This document shows, one piece after another, positions 1 to 9,078 of a stretch of DNA of 64,000 bases (within the stretch, counting starts at the first letter, position 1; every line of letters starts with the position of its first letter). Under the pieces are notes generated by a model. The model searched no databases, was not told the DNA's origin, and saw only the letters and a program-made list of their open reading frames with translations. This DNA is from Streptomyces sp. HB132 (GTDB lineage: Bacteria; Actinomycetota; Actinomycetes; Streptomycetales; Streptomycetaceae): positions 62,001 through 126,000 of the forward strand of contig NZ_JAFBGA010000010.1 of NCBI RefSeq assembly GCF_016909575.1, written 5' to 3'. The translations under genes and the position numbers were made by a program.

Positions 1-279
1 GATGATCCCGGTGACCGCCGCGCGCAGGACCGGGGCGGCGGGGCCGGGTGGCAGGGGGTCGGCCGAGCCCATGCCGGGGAGGTCCGCGGTCACCACATCG
101 GCGACCTGGCCCAGATGGTCGTCCATCTGCGGCCAGCCGAACATGCCCTGCAGCGCACCTCCGATCACCAGCACCGGTTCGGTCACCGGCGTTCCGCCGG
201 CGGCCGGGTCGCGGGGCAGGACGCGATAGCCGTAACGCACCCCGTCCACCGTCAGTGAACGGATGATCTCCTCGGGCAT
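1..279 (-). CDS. alpha/beta-fold hydrolase, partial (C-terminus beyond left edge)
   Basis: Only the first 93 codons are in the window, starting at the ATG read from 279. The visible N-terminus has the beta-strand pattern of an alpha/beta hydrolase: the strand VLVIGGALQ carries an oxyanion-hole-like GG, and VVTADLPGMGSAD matches the D-x-PG-x-G-x-S/A-D segment before the nucleophile elbow. The nucleophile serine and histidine would lie outside the window. It begins 18 nt after the ketosynthase stop on the same strand and is probably the third gene of the ACP-ketosynthase operon, where it could act as a thioesterase-like or editing hydrolase. That role is inference from position only. Confidence 0.7.
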   Translation of the reverse strand, partial: MPEEIIRSLTVDGVRYGYRVLPRDPAAGGTPVTEPVLVIGGALQGMFGWPQMDDHLGQVADVVTADLPGMGSADPLPPGPAAPVLRAAVTGII

Positions 280-297
280 GCTGCTCCTCGCTTCCCG

Positions 298-1572
298 TCA
301 GGCTCTGGTGAGCACGAGCGCCGCGTTGTGGCCACCGAAGCCGAGCGAGGTCTTGACGGCACAGTCGAACACCGCGTGCCGGGCCTCCTTGCTCACCACC
401 TCGACGGGGATCTCGGGGTCGGGTGCGTCGAGGTTGGCGGTCGGCGGGACAAGTTGGTGCTGGAGCGCGAGGACGGTCAGGGCGGCCTCGATACCTCCGG
501 CGGCACCCAGGGCGTGGCCGGTCATGGCCTTCGTCGAGGTGACGAGGGGGTGCTCGCCCAGGACGCGGCGCAGCATGACCGCCTCGATGAGGTCGTTGGC
601 GACGGTCGACGTACCGTGGGCGTTGACGTGGCCGACGTCGGAGGCGTCGAGGCCCGCGTCGGCCAGGGCGGTGCGCAGCGCCCTCTCGATGCCGAGGCCG
701 TCGGGGTCGGGGGCCACGGCGGAGTGGGCGTCGCTGGAGGCCCCGTAGCCGGCGATCCGGGCACGGACCGTGGCGCCGCGGGCCCGTGCGTGCTCGGGGC
801 GTTCCATCACGAGGAGGCCGGCGCCCTCGCCGACGACGAAGCCGTCGCGGTGCGAGTCGAAGGGGCGGCAGGCGGCCGTCGGGTCGTCGCGGCGCGTGGA
901 GACGGCCCGCATCTGACAGGCGCTGGCGATCAGGAGCCGGGAGCGGACCGATTCCGCGCCGCCCGCGACGACGATGTCGCAGGCCCCGGCGCGGAGCATC
1001 TGGTGGGCCGTGCCGATGGCCACGGTGCCCGACGAGCACGCGGTGGAGACGGCCTGGCTCGGACCGTGGACGCCCAGGTCCATGGCGACGCTGCTGGCGG
1101 CGCCGTTGACGACACTCAGCGGGGCGAGCTTCGGGGAGACGCGCCGTGCTCCGCGCTCGCTGAGGGTGGTGTGCTGTTCGTCGTAGAACGGCAGGCCGCC
1201 GTGGGCGGAGCCGATGACCACGGCGACCCGTCCGCTGTCCCAGACCGCGGGGTCGAGTCCGGCGTCGGCGACCGCCTCGCGGGCGGCGATCACGGCGAGC
1301 TGGGAGAATCGGTCCATCAGCCGATGCACGGCGACGCCCAGGACGGCCCTCGTGTCGAGGCCTTCGACGGTGTACATGAAGTCGCAGGGCAGCCCGTCGA
1401 GTTCCGGCAGGTGCGGGACGGAGGGGGCGACCGCCGTGTCGCACACACCGCGCCACGCCTCGTCGACCCCCACCCCGGCGGCGGTGACCAGACCGATGCC
1501 GGTGACCGCCGCGCTGAACGGCTCGATGCCCGGACGTACGGGCACGCGTGCGAACGGCCCCCGGCCCGTCAC
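298..1572 (-). CDS. FabF-like beta-ketoacyl-ACP synthase
   Basis: Condenses acyl and malonyl units on an acyl carrier protein. The 424-residue protein has the full thiolase-fold KS triad: nucleophile Cys179 in STACSSG, His319 in NAHGTST and His353 in TGHALGAAGG, with Lys348 just before. The GTG start at 1572 overlaps the ACP stop codon (GTGA), so the two are translationally coupled. A longer in-frame reading upstream through the ACP gene is out of character and was rejected. Because all three catalytic residues are present it should be a working KS rather than a chain-length-factor partner. A discrete KS next to a discrete ACP suggests a small specialised acyl pathway rather than the main fatty acid synthase cluster, but the rest of the locus is off the left edge. 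Confidence 0.9.
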   Translation of the reverse strand: MTGRGPFARVPVRPGIEPFSAAVTGIGLVTAAGVGVDEAWRGVCDTAVAPSVPHLPELDGLPCDFMYTVEGLDTRAVLGVAVHRLMDRFSQLAVIAAREAVADAGLDPAVWDSGRVAVVIGSAHGGLPFYDEQHTTLSERGARRVSPKLAPLSVVNGAASSVAMDLGVHGPSQAVSTACSSGTVAIGTAHQMLRAGACDIVVAGGAESVRSRLLIASACQMRAVSTRRDDPTAACRPFDSHRDGFVVGEGAGLLVMERPEHARARGATVRARIAGYGASSDAHSAVAPDPDGLGIERALRTALADAGLDASDVGHVNAHGTSTVANDLIEAVMLRRVLGEHPLVTSTKAMTGHALGAAGGIEAALTVLALQHQLVPPTANLDAPDPEIPVEVVSKEARHAVFDCAVKTSLGFGGHNAALVLTRA

Positions 1573-1802
1573 GCGCCGGCCTTGCTGCACACGGCCTCGA
1601 CCAGGCGGCCGACGGTGTCGCGCGACGACAGGACGACGTCCTCCAGATCGATGTCCATCCGGTCCTCGATGAGGAGCCGGAGCTCTTCCAGCGCGAGCGA
1701 GTCCAGTCGCAGGTGCCGGAGCGGCACCTCGGGCCGGATGGCGTCCGGGTCGGTTCCGAACCTGGTGACGAGCAAGGCGCTGATCTCTTCCGAGGTGCTC
1801 AT
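1569..1802 (-). CDS. acyl carrier protein
   Basis: A 77-residue protein with the ACP four-helix pattern. The phosphopantetheine attachment serine lies in LRLDSLALEEL (Ser35), the usual DSL motif. A GGAGGAG ribosome site sits 7 nt before the ATG. It is the first gene of a minus-strand cluster and overlaps the ketosynthase start by four bases. Its acyl substrate cannot be deduced from the sequence. Confidence 0.9.
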   Translation of the reverse strand: MSTSEEISALLVTRFGTDPDAIRPEVPLRHLRLDSLALEELRLLIEDRMDIDLEDVVLSSRDTVGRLVEAVCSKAGA

Positions 1803-2259
1803 GGGGACGCTCCTCCGCTCTCGGTACGCGGTGACGCCGGCCGCGTGGGGGGTGAGATGGCCATCGGGGACGCCGGCTGCTCGGGAGGGACCCTTTATAC
1901 GCCTTCACGGCCGCCGTTCCCGACCCCGTTCCCCCGTGAGGAGTGGGGACGGCCAGGTGTGCGATTCCGCCGCGCCGCGACGGCGGGTGACACGATGGGC
2001 ACGGACGTACGGACATGAGGCCCCGTCCGAGGACGGGCCCTCAGCGGCGACGGAGCGGATCGACGCGGCGGCACGGACCGAGTCTGCCGAACGGACCGCC
2101 CAGGGAGGCCGGTTTGTGCGAACCGACGGGGCGGAGCGTGGGCCGGCGGAGGGCTCCCGGCGGCGGCTCCGACGGCGCTGACCTGCACCGTGCCGGGAAC
2201 GGTCCGAGGAGGCCGACGGGACTCCCCGCAGCAGGTTCTGAGCCGTACACTCCGCGATC
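1803..2259. other. 457-nt intergenic region between divergent genes
   Basis: No credible gene is seen here: the long open frames lack start signals and protein character. On the minus strand, an AT-rich TATAAA (plus 1895-1900) about 95 nt before the ACP ATG could be a -10 element, but no convincing -35 was found. On the plus side, TACACT at 2246-2251 ends 8 nt before the nitroreductase ATG and there is no ribosome site, so that gene may be transcribed leaderless. Confidence 0.4.
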
Positions 2260-2991
2260 ATGACCTTCGAAACGGTGTACGCCGACGCCCCCGCCCCCGA
2301 CGGACCCGCCCTCTTCCCGACCATGTCCACCATGCGCGCCATGCGCCGCCTCAAGCCGGACGCCGTCCCGGACGAGACGATCGACCAGCTGATACAGGCC
2401 GCCGTCTGGGGGCCGAGCGGCGGCAACATGCAGTGCTACGAGTACGTGGTCGTCACGGACCGCGCGGTCATGGCCGAACTCGCTCCGCTCTGGAAGCGGT
2501 GCGTGGACGCCTACCTCGCGACCACCGGCAAGCACGCCCCCAAGGGCATGGACGACGCGGCGTACGGGCGCATGGTGGCGGCGATCGAGCACCAGCGCGA
2601 CCACTTCGCGGACACACCCGCTCTGATCATCCCCTGCTACAAGTTCCCGGAGCCGCAGTTCGACGAGGAGGGCCTGGGGGTCTACGCCGCGTCGCTCGGC
2701 CCTGCCGGACTCGAGCACATGACGGGTACTCAGGAACGTTTCCAGGCACTCGCGGAGGGCTCCTGCGTCTATCCGGGCGTCCAGAACATCCTGCTCGCGG
2801 CGCGGGCTCTGGGGCTCGCCGCGAACCTCACCATCTGGCACCTGATGCTGGAACAGGAGTGGAAGAAGGCCCTCGGGATCCCCTCGGACACGCACACCTT
2901 CGCCGCCATCCCGGTGGGGTGGCCGCAGGGCAACTTCGGGCCTGTCCGCCGCCGCCCGGTGGCCGACGTGGTCCACCGGGACCGCTGGTAG
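2260..2991 (+). CDS. nitroreductase family flavoprotein
   Basis: A 243-residue FMN-binding nitroreductase-fold oxidoreductase, about the family's usual length. The N-terminal STMRAMRRLKPDAVPDETI matches the FMN-contacting R-x-x-R-x-F/L-x-x-x-x-v region. WGPSGGNMQCYEYVVV matches the (A)PS-xxN-xQpw segment, and the C-terminal half has the G-VQNILLAARALGL helix. The end, PVRRRPVADVVHRDRW, matches the terminal 'RRP--EVV--D+W' signature. The substrate is unknown. No Shine-Dalgarno is visible before the ATG and a TACACT lies 8 nt upstream. It has no operon partners. Confidence 0.85.
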   Translation: MTFETVYADAPAPDGPALFPTMSTMRAMRRLKPDAVPDETIDQLIQAAVWGPSGGNMQCYEYVVVTDRAVMAELAPLWKRCVDAYLATTGKHAPKGMDDAAYGRMVAAIEHQRDHFADTPALIIPCYKFPEPQFDEEGLGVYAASLGPAGLEHMTGTQERFQALAEGSCVYPGVQNILLAARALGLAANLTIWHLMLEQEWKKALGIPSDTHTFAAIPVGWPQGNFGPVRRRPVADVVHRDRW

Positions 2992-3069
2992 CGCCATCCG
3001 GGCGCCGTCACCCCCTGCCCGGGGTGGCGGCCCATCCGGCAGCCCGTCGGGCGCATGTCTGAAAGAGCA

Positions 3070-3082
3070 ACTCCATTGGAGT
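3070..3082. promoter_or_regulatory. perfect 6-1-6 palindrome upstream of the amidase gene
   Basis: ACTCCATTGGAGT is a perfect inverted repeat (ACTCCA, T, TGGAGT). It lies 30 nt upstream of the likely -35 box of the amidase gene, so it could be an operator. No known regulator consensus was recognised. Confidence 0.35.
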
Positions 3083-3111
3083 GAAAGGGATTTGGACACA
3101 CGGCGGCGTCG

Positions 3112-3140
3112 TTGTCATGCTCCGTGCAGATAGATAGCCT
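3112..3140 (+). promoter_or_regulatory. likely promoter of the amidase gene
   Basis: TTGTCA (3112-3117), a 17-nt spacer and TAGCCT (3135-3140) resemble the vegetative Streptomyces pattern TTGAC-N16-18-TAGRRT. Transcription would begin about 70 nt before the amidase start codon. Confidence 0.45.
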
Positions 3141-3214
3141 GTGCGGGCTCAGCGGCCCTCGGCCCACCCCACCGGTCCGGCGGCCTTCCTCTCCCCCACA
3201 GACCTGGAGCAGGT

Positions 3215-4756
3215 ATGCCCCGACGCCCCGCCGGCCACACCCGAGGCCGCGCAGCCGTTCTTGCCTCTCTCACCGTCACCGCCCTCGTCGGCGCCGGCCA
3301 GCCGGCCGGCGCCGACTCCACCGGCACGGACTCCATGAACCGGGCCTTCGAGCAGGCCGCCGAGGAGTACGGCGTACCACGAGACCTGCTCGCCGCCGTC
3401 GGCTACGGCGAGACGCACCTGAACGGACACGCCGGACGGCCCAGCCAGGACAACGGCTACGGCGTGATGCACCTCGTCAGCAACCCCGTCAACCACTCCC
3501 TGGAGAAGGCCGCCGCGCTGACGGGTGAGTCCACGGCCGATCTGCGCGAGGACACCGGGGCCAACATCCTGGGCGGCGCGGCCGTCCTGCGCAGCCACGC
3601 GGACGCCCTGGGTCTGGACACGGCGGAGCGCTCGGACATCAACGCCTGGTACCCGGCCGTGGCCCGTTACAGCGGAGCCGAGGGTGCCGTCTCCGCCCTC
3701 TACGCCGACACCGTCTACACCTTCCTCGCCCAGGGCCTGCGGGCCACCGTGGCCGGCGGTGAACGGGTATCCGTCACCTCCCGCCCGGTCTCCCCGGACA
3801 AGGGCCCCCTCGCGAAGGCGGACGTCACCGCCCAGAGCCCCGACTACCCACCAGCGCTCTGGGTGGCCGCCAACTCCGCCAACTTCGCGACGGGTCGCAC
3901 GGCCACGGTGGACAAGGTGGTCATCCACGTCACCCAGGGCTCGTACGCCGGGACCATCAGCTGGTTCCAGAACGCGACGTCGAAGGTCAGCTCCCACTAC
4001 GTGGTCCGTTCGTCGGACGGCCAGATCACCCAGATGGTGCGCGACAAGGACACCGCGTACCACGCCAAGAGCGCCAACGCCTCGTCGCTCGGCATCGAGC
4101 ACGAAGGCTTCGTCGACGACCCGTCGTGGTTCACCGACACGATGTACCGCTCCTCCGCGGCACTGACGACCTACCTGTGCGACCGGTACGGCATCCCCAA
4201 GGACCGGGCGCACGTCATCGGGCACAGCGAGGCCCCCGGGAACGACCACACCGACCCGGGCGCCAACTGGAACTGGACCTACTACATGCAGCTCGTCGGC
4301 GGCTCCAGCGGCGCCGACGGCCTGAGCTTCGGGGCGTACACGACCCAGAAGTCGGGCTCGACGGGCCCGCAGGTGAAGGCCGTGCAGACGCTGCTGAACC
4401 AGCAGGGTTACGAAGCGGGCACAGCGGACGGCGTGTTCGGCTCCGCCACCAGGAGCGCGGTGCAGGCGTTCCAGACCGCGCGTGGGCTCTCCGCCGACGG
4501 CACCGTCGGCCCGAAGACCTGGACCGCTCTGCTCTCCGCCGGCACCACGCCGACGCTCGTGACGGGCGCCTCGGGCGACGCGGTGAAGCGGCTGCAGCGG
4601 TCGCTGACCGCGGCGCTCGGCAGGACCGTGTCCGCCGACGGGGCCTTCGGCGCGAACACGGACAAGGCCGTCCGCGACTACCAGAGCACACGGGGCCTGT
4701 CGGCAGACGGCAGCGTCGGCCCCGACACCTGGGCCGCACTGCAGTCCGGACGCTGA
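3215..4756 (+). CDS. secreted N-acetylmuramoyl-L-alanine amidase with two peptidoglycan-binding domains
   Basis: Cleaves the bond between muramic acid and the stem peptide of peptidoglycan. The 513-residue protein has a signal peptide (about residues 1-33, ending AGA-D). An N-terminal helical lytic-enzyme-like region follows, then an Amidase_2 domain (about 225-350). Its zinc-ligand contexts are VVIHVTQG and GHSEAPGNDHTDPG, with the substrate-side AYHAKSANASSLGIEHEG. Two tandem C-terminal PG_binding_1 repeats (about 380-440 and 450-512) each carry the G-x-x-VK-x-xQ and DG-x-FG/G-VGP-TW signatures. It is probably an autolysin or cell-wall remodelling enzyme. It is a single gene with its own promoter. 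The start was chosen by the GGAGCAGGT site and the signal peptide. Confidence 0.93.
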   Translation: MPRRPAGHTRGRAAVLASLTVTALVGAGQPAGADSTGTDSMNRAFEQAAEEYGVPRDLLAAVGYGETHLNGHAGRPSQDNGYGVMHLVSNPVNHSLEKAAALTGESTADLREDTGANILGGAAVLRSHADALGLDTAERSDINAWYPAVARYSGAEGAVSALYADTVYTFLAQGLRATVAGGERVSVTSRPVSPDKGPLAKADVTAQSPDYPPALWVAANSANFATGRTATVDKVVIHVTQGSYAGTISWFQNATSKVSSHYVVRSSDGQITQMVRDKDTAYHAKSANASSLGIEHEGFVDDPSWFTDTMYRSSAALTTYLCDRYGIPKDRAHVIGHSEAPGNDHTDPGANWNWTYYMQLVGGSSGADGLSFGAYTTQKSGSTGPQVKAVQTLLNQQGYEAGTADGVFGSATRSAVQAFQTARGLSADGTVGPKTWTALLSAGTTPTLVTGASGDAVKRLQRSLTAALGRTVSADGAFGANTDKAVRDYQSTRGLSADGSVGPDTWAALQSGR

Positions 4757-4971
4757 TCGCCGCCGCACCGTGGTCCGGTGCCCCCGCGCCTACCCCACCT
4801 CATGCCCCGCGCACGCCACGCCGGGACCTGAGGGCGAGCAGGCGCGGGGCACCGCCCGCACGCGCCGGAGCACACCCGGCGAGCGCTGGTGCGCCTTCCC
4901 CCGCACCAGGTCCACGGGCCAACCTGGGCCTCGTCGGCACCCGGCCGACGGGACTCGGAGGGCGGACGTAC

Positions 4972-5136
4972 ATGGCTCGCACGCAGTCGGCATGTGGAGC
5001 ACTCACCCAGAAGGGCACGCGCTGCCGGCGTCTGGCGATGAAGGACGCCTCGCGGTGCGACCGGCACCGGGGTGACTGGTCGACGTACACCGTCGCGCGG
5101 CGCAAGGCCCTGGAGAAGGCGGCCCGCCGCAGGTGA
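4972..5136 (+). CDS. small Cys/His protein, DUF5763-like
   Basis: A 54-residue basic protein. The spaced pattern C-GALTQKGT-RC-RRLAMKD-x-SRC-x-RH (Cys8, Cys18, Cys29, His32) looks like a small zinc-binding knuckle, as in short actinobacterial proteins annotated DUF5763. The C-terminal third is highly basic (VARRKALEKAARRR). Function unknown; nucleic-acid binding is possible but not shown. It lies 215 nt after the amidase and may be transcribed from its read-through. The ATG at 4972 is the only one that keeps the motif intact. Confidence 0.6.
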   Translation: MARTQSACGALTQKGTRCRRLAMKDASRCDRHRGDWSTYTVARRKALEKAARRR

Positions 5137-5164
5137 GAACGGCGCGGCCGTACCGTACGACGGA

Positions 5165-5199
5165 GTGGTCCCGCACCCCCGTGCGGGATGCGGGACCAC
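5165..5199. terminator. bidirectional hairpin between convergent genes
   Basis: An 11-bp perfect stem (GTGGTCCCGCA at 5165-5175 pairing with 5189-5199) encloses a C-rich loop. It lies between the small Cys/His gene and the end of the convergent subtilase gene, where a shared terminator is expected. Confidence 0.7.
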
Positions 5200-5221
5200 C
5201 TCGGCCGGACGGCTCAGCAGG

Positions 5222-8200
5222 TCACTTCAGACCGAAGGCCTTGATGATCTCCTGGTCGACGGCCAGGCCGCCGGGACCCTCGGCGTGTGCCCTGAGCGAG
5301 ACCGAGGAAGCGCCCTCGGCAGGTGTCCGCAGCCCCGCGGTCCACTCACCCGGCGCGCCCTTGCGCAGCGCCACCGCGCTCCACGTCGCGCCCTCGTCGT
5401 AGCTGACGGACAGCGAGGCCTTGTCCGCCCTCACCGCCCCGTCCAGCCACGCCTGGGTGCCGGACCCGATGCCGACCTCCACCGGCTCGCCGGCCCTGAC
5501 GTCACCGGCCAGATCGGTGTCCACGTCGTAGTCGAGCTGGAGCAGCGGGATGTCGGCCCGCTCGGTGCCGTCCGGCAGGGCTCCCGAGACGTAGCTCCAC
5601 TCGGTGTGCGTGCGTGTGGAGGTCTTCCAGGCGGCCTCGTCCCGCACCGAGTCGATCACCAGGCGGTACGGCACCTTCGCGGCGGGCAGGTCCCCGATGT
5701 GACCGGCCCGTCCCGCACCCTTCTTGATCAGGGTGTCGCCCTGGTAGAAGGCGTAGGACGTGGTGTCGTACTCGTCCGCGGGCATCGAGCCGGTGTGGCC
5801 CTCACCCGAGTCCGTCCACGGCGTGATGTTGAACTGCATGTCGTCGTACGACGTACGGAACGGTCCCCAGTAGCCGGTGCCCAGGCGGGGGCCCGTGACC
5901 GGGGCGAACCAGTCGGCGCGGTAGGTGCGGCCCGCCGTGTAGTCGAGCTCGGGGCTGCGCATCTCGTGCGCCGTGTCGGTGGCGTCGGCGTTGAGCACGG
6001 AGTGGTTCTCGTACCAGAAGGAGGCGCCCGGGAGCGGGTTGACCCACTCGGTGCGGGTGCCCGGGAACTTCTCGTACTCCTCGAAGCCGAGGCCCGGCCC
6101 GTAGTCCGGGATGTCGTAGCGGTAGCCGCCGCCCAGGGTCGCCTTGTGGCCGTAGAAGGTGTTCTCCACCTTCGCGAGCTGACGGGACGACGGGGCGAAG
6201 GCCAGTGAGCGGTCCGGGATGGTGCCGTCGTGGCGGTCCACCAGGTCGTAGACGTAACCGGCGAACTTCCGCTGGTCGACGGAGAGCTTCTTGCCGCGCT
6301 GCGCCGCCTTGATCAGTGTTTCGCCGGCGACCCTCCGCACCGACGCGACCGGGATGGTGGTCTGCTCGCCGTACGGCGCGTAGCTCTCCATCGCGACCCC
6401 TCGGCCGTCGTTGACGACGAAGAGCGCCTTCGCGCCCGCGGCGAGTGCATGGGCCAGCCGTTCGGCGGGCGGGACGGCGTCGCTGCGGGTGACGACGACG
6501 GCCTTGCCCTTGACGCCGCGTCCCCTGTAGTCGGCTGCGGCACCGTTGCCGGCGTAGACCCCGGTGAGCTTCTGCTCGCTGTCCTCGGCGACGACCGAGC
6601 CGTTCTGCACCGTGACCGGGACGTCGTGACCGTCGGCCGTGAGGTCGATCAGTTCCTCGCCCTGGCGCCAGCGGGTGAGGAAGCTGAAGCCGCCCTGGGT
6701 GACCTTCTTCGTCGGGCTCGCCCACAGCTGGTCGTAGGTCGGCGGGATCTGGTAGGCGTCACGCTGGACGACGCCCTCGGGGGACGTACGGGCCATGTCG
6801 TAGCGCAGCTGCCGGGTCTCGGTCTCCTTCGGGGTGCGCACGCTCACCTTGCGGGCCTTCGAGGCGTCGAGGGTGACGGTGGTGGCCTTGTCGAGGATCG
6901 TCTCGGGGGCCGAGAGGAAGGCTACGGCCTTGGAGTCGGAGCGGTCGCCGTCGACGTCCGCCGAGGTCCAGGCGGTGTAATTGCCCGGGGGCAGCCGCAG
7001 GGTGGTCTCACCGGAGACCTGTACGAGGCCGAGCTCGGTGTCACCGAGCGCGGCGAGGACCACGGTGCCGTCCATCGGCTCGCCCGAGCGGTCGCGCAGC
7101 CGGAGCGTCAGGTCATGGAGCTCTCGCTCCTTGTTCACGGCGAAACCGGTGTGGGCCACCGTGGCACCGGACGCGTCGGTGGCGACGACCTGGCCGGAGA
7201 ACCGGGTGTCTGCGGCGACCTTCGACGGGTCGATCGAGAGGACCGCCTCTGCGGTGGAGCCCGCCGGTACGGTCAGCTCCGACGCGGACAGCCTGTAGGC
7301 GGCCGCGTCCGTGTCGGTCGCCAGGTCGAGTGTGACGTCCTCGTCACCCGTGTTGCGGTAGGTGACGGTCCGTTCGGCGACCGCGTCGTCGGCGCTGTGC
7401 GGCCAGTCGTACGAAGCGGCCTCGACGGAGCCGGTGGCCTCGATCGTCGTGTCGACGGCGGCCTTCACGTCGAGGCGTCCGGTTCCCTGCTCGTACGGCG
7501 TGTAGCCGGGCAGCCGCTTCGAGGAGCTCATCAGCGCGTCCTTGACGCGCTGACCGGACCACTCGGGGTGCCGCTGCTTCAGGATGGCCGCGGCACCCGC
7601 GACGTGCGGGGTCGCCATCGACGTACCGGACATCTGCTGGTACATGCCCTCGACGCCCGGGACGGACTGGGAGGCCGCGGCGTTGATGTCGACGCCGGGG
7701 GCCGACAGGTCGGGCTTCAGACCGTAGGAGCGCACGAGCGGGCCCATGGAGGAGAAGTCCGCCCGGCCGTCCTGCTTGTCGACGGCTGCGACGGTCAGCG
7801 CGCTCGCGGCGGAGCCGGGCGAGCCGATGGTGCCGGCGCCGTAGGCGTTGCCCGCGGCGATCACGAACAGCGGGCCGCCGTCGGCGGACAGCGCGTCGAC
7901 GGCCTGCGCCATCGGATCGGTCCCGTCGTCCGGGATGCTCGACCCGAGGCTCAAGGAGACGACGTCCGCGCCCTCGGCCTTCGCCCACTCCATGGCCTCG
8001 ATGATGCCGGAGTCGGCACCGGATCCCCCGTCGCCGAGGACCTTGCCGACGAGCAGGTCGGCAGCGGGAGCGACACCCTTGGCGGCGCCGTCCGACGCCG
8101 CGCCCGAGCCCGCGACGGTGGACGCGACGTGCGTGCCGTGGCCGTTCCTGTCGTCGACCTCCTCGCCGGGGACGAAGCTCCTGGACTGCGTGACGCGGTC

Positions 8201-8974
8201 CTTGAGGTCCGGGTGCGTGGCGTCGACGCCGGTGTCGAGGACGGCGACCGTCGTGCCCTCGCCGTCGAAGCCTTCCGCCCATGCCTGCGGGGCGTTGACC
8301 TGTGGCACGGAGTCCTTGAGTGCGGCCTCGACCTTTCCGTCGAGCCACAGCTTGGAGATGCCCTTGTCCAACGAACGGCTCTTCCGCGTACCGGAGATGT
8401 CGCTCCAGAAGGCGCGGGCGTCGTCCTTGCCGGCCTTCAGGGCCACGCCGTCGACCGACTCCAGCCGGCGGACGGTCTTGCTGCCGCGCGGGGCGGCGGG
8501 CAGCGAACGCGCCGTGCTCGCAGGGTAGGTGGCGATCAGCGGGATGCCGCCGGAGCGTCGGTCGTCGTATCCCATGTCGACCAGCGTGGAGATGTTGAAC
8601 AGCCGGCGGTCCAGCTTCTCCGCCGCGATGAGGGCGCTCGCCTCGTCGGGGATGACGTAGATGTCCTCCCCCGCCTGCTGCACGTGCACACCGCCTTTCG
8701 CGCCGTCGGGGCGGTCGACGGTGACGGTGTCCTGGTTGCCCGCGCCGTCCGAGTAGTGGACGACGTCGCCGGTGACCAGGGTGATGTCGTAGTCGCGAAC
8801 GTCGGGTCCTCGGCGGTCCTCGGCGTTCGGCGGCTTCGGGACGGCGGTGGCGGACCCCGCCGCGGGAAGCAGGACGCCGCTCAGGAGCGCGACGGAGGTC
8901 GCTATGAGCAGAGCCCTGCGTCCCGCGCGAGCGGGTCTCGCCCGGCCGGGGACGGAGGAGAGGGAAAATGTCAT
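5222..8974 (-). CDS. large secreted subtilisin-like (S8) serine protease
   Basis: A 1250-residue exported protease. Residues 1-44 form a signal peptide (basic start, ALLIATSVALLSGVLLPAAG core, AxA site). A propeptide of about 180 residues follows. The S8 catalytic triad is intact: Asp247 in VAVLDTGVD, His279 in NGHGTHVAS and Ser452 in SGTSMATPHVAG, with oxyanion Asn375 in IAAGNA. After the catalytic domain come beta-rich regions and a protease-associated (PA) like segment (about 770-850, ending in TIPVASVRR), typical of large Streptomyces S8 enzymes. No recognisable ribosome site precedes the ATG, but the start gives an ideal signal peptide. It probably degrades extracellular protein and is transcribed alone. 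Confidence 0.93.
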   Translation of the reverse strand: MTFSLSSVPGRARPARAGRRALLIATSVALLSGVLLPAAGSATAVPKPPNAEDRRGPDVRDYDITLVTGDVVHYSDGAGNQDTVTVDRPDGAKGGVHVQQAGEDIYVIPDEASALIAAEKLDRRLFNISTLVDMGYDDRRSGGIPLIATYPASTARSLPAAPRGSKTVRRLESVDGVALKAGKDDARAFWSDISGTRKSRSLDKGISKLWLDGKVEAALKDSVPQVNAPQAWAEGFDGEGTTVAVLDTGVDATHPDLKDRVTQSRSFVPGEEVDDRNGHGTHVASTVAGSGAASDGAAKGVAPAADLLVGKVLGDGGSGADSGIIEAMEWAKAEGADVVSLSLGSSIPDDGTDPMAQAVDALSADGGPLFVIAAGNAYGAGTIGSPGSAASALTVAAVDKQDGRADFSSMGPLVRSYGLKPDLSAPGVDINAAASQSVPGVEGMYQQMSGTSMATPHVAGAAAILKQRHPEWSGQRVKDALMSSSKRLPGYTPYEQGTGRLDVKAAVDTTIEATGSVEAASYDWPHSADDAVAERTVTYRNTGDEDVTLDLATDTDAAAYRLSASELTVPAGSTAEAVLSIDPSKVAADTRFSGQVVATDASGATVAHTGFAVNKERELHDLTLRLRDRSGEPMDGTVVLAALGDTELGLVQVSGETTLRLPPGNYTAWTSADVDGDRSDSKAVAFLSAPETILDKATTVTLDASKARKVSVRTPKETETRQLRYDMARTSPEGVVQRDAYQIPPTYDQLWASPTKKVTQGGFSFLTRWRQGEELIDLTADGHDVPVTVQNGSVVAEDSEQKLTGVYAGNGAAADYRGRGVKGKAVVVTRSDAVPPAERLAHALAAGAKALFVVNDGRGVAMESYAPYGEQTTIPVASVRRVAGETLIKAAQRGKKLSVDQRKFAGYVYDLVDRHDGTIPDRSLAFAPSSRQLAKVENTFYGHKATLGGGYRYDIPDYGPGLGFEEYEKFPGTRTEWVNPLPGASFWYENHSVLNADATDTAHEMRSPELDYTAGRTYRADWFAPVTGPRLGTGYWGPFRTSYDDMQFNITPWTDSGEGHTGSMPADEYDTTSYAFYQGDTLIKKGAGRAGHIGDLPAAKVPYRLVIDSVRDEAAWKTSTRTHTEWSYVSGALPDGTERADIPLLQLDYDVDTDLAGDVRAGEPVEVGIGSGTQAWLDGAVRADKASLSVSYDEGATWSAVALRKGAPGEWTAGLRTPAEGASSVSLRAHAEGPGGLAVDQEIIKAFGLK

Positions 8975-9078
8975 GCAGCTGATCTACCGGTAAATCCGGT
9001 GCGGCGGACGGCCTCACCCCTGGCGTGAAACCGCCGTGGCGGCAACCCGCCCGGGATGGACGCCGACGGTGGGGCGGA

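Noticed and set aside
2041-3099. 352-codon minus-strand frame opposite the nitroreductase
   Set aside because: No family features, no ribosome site, and it is antisense to a well-supported gene.
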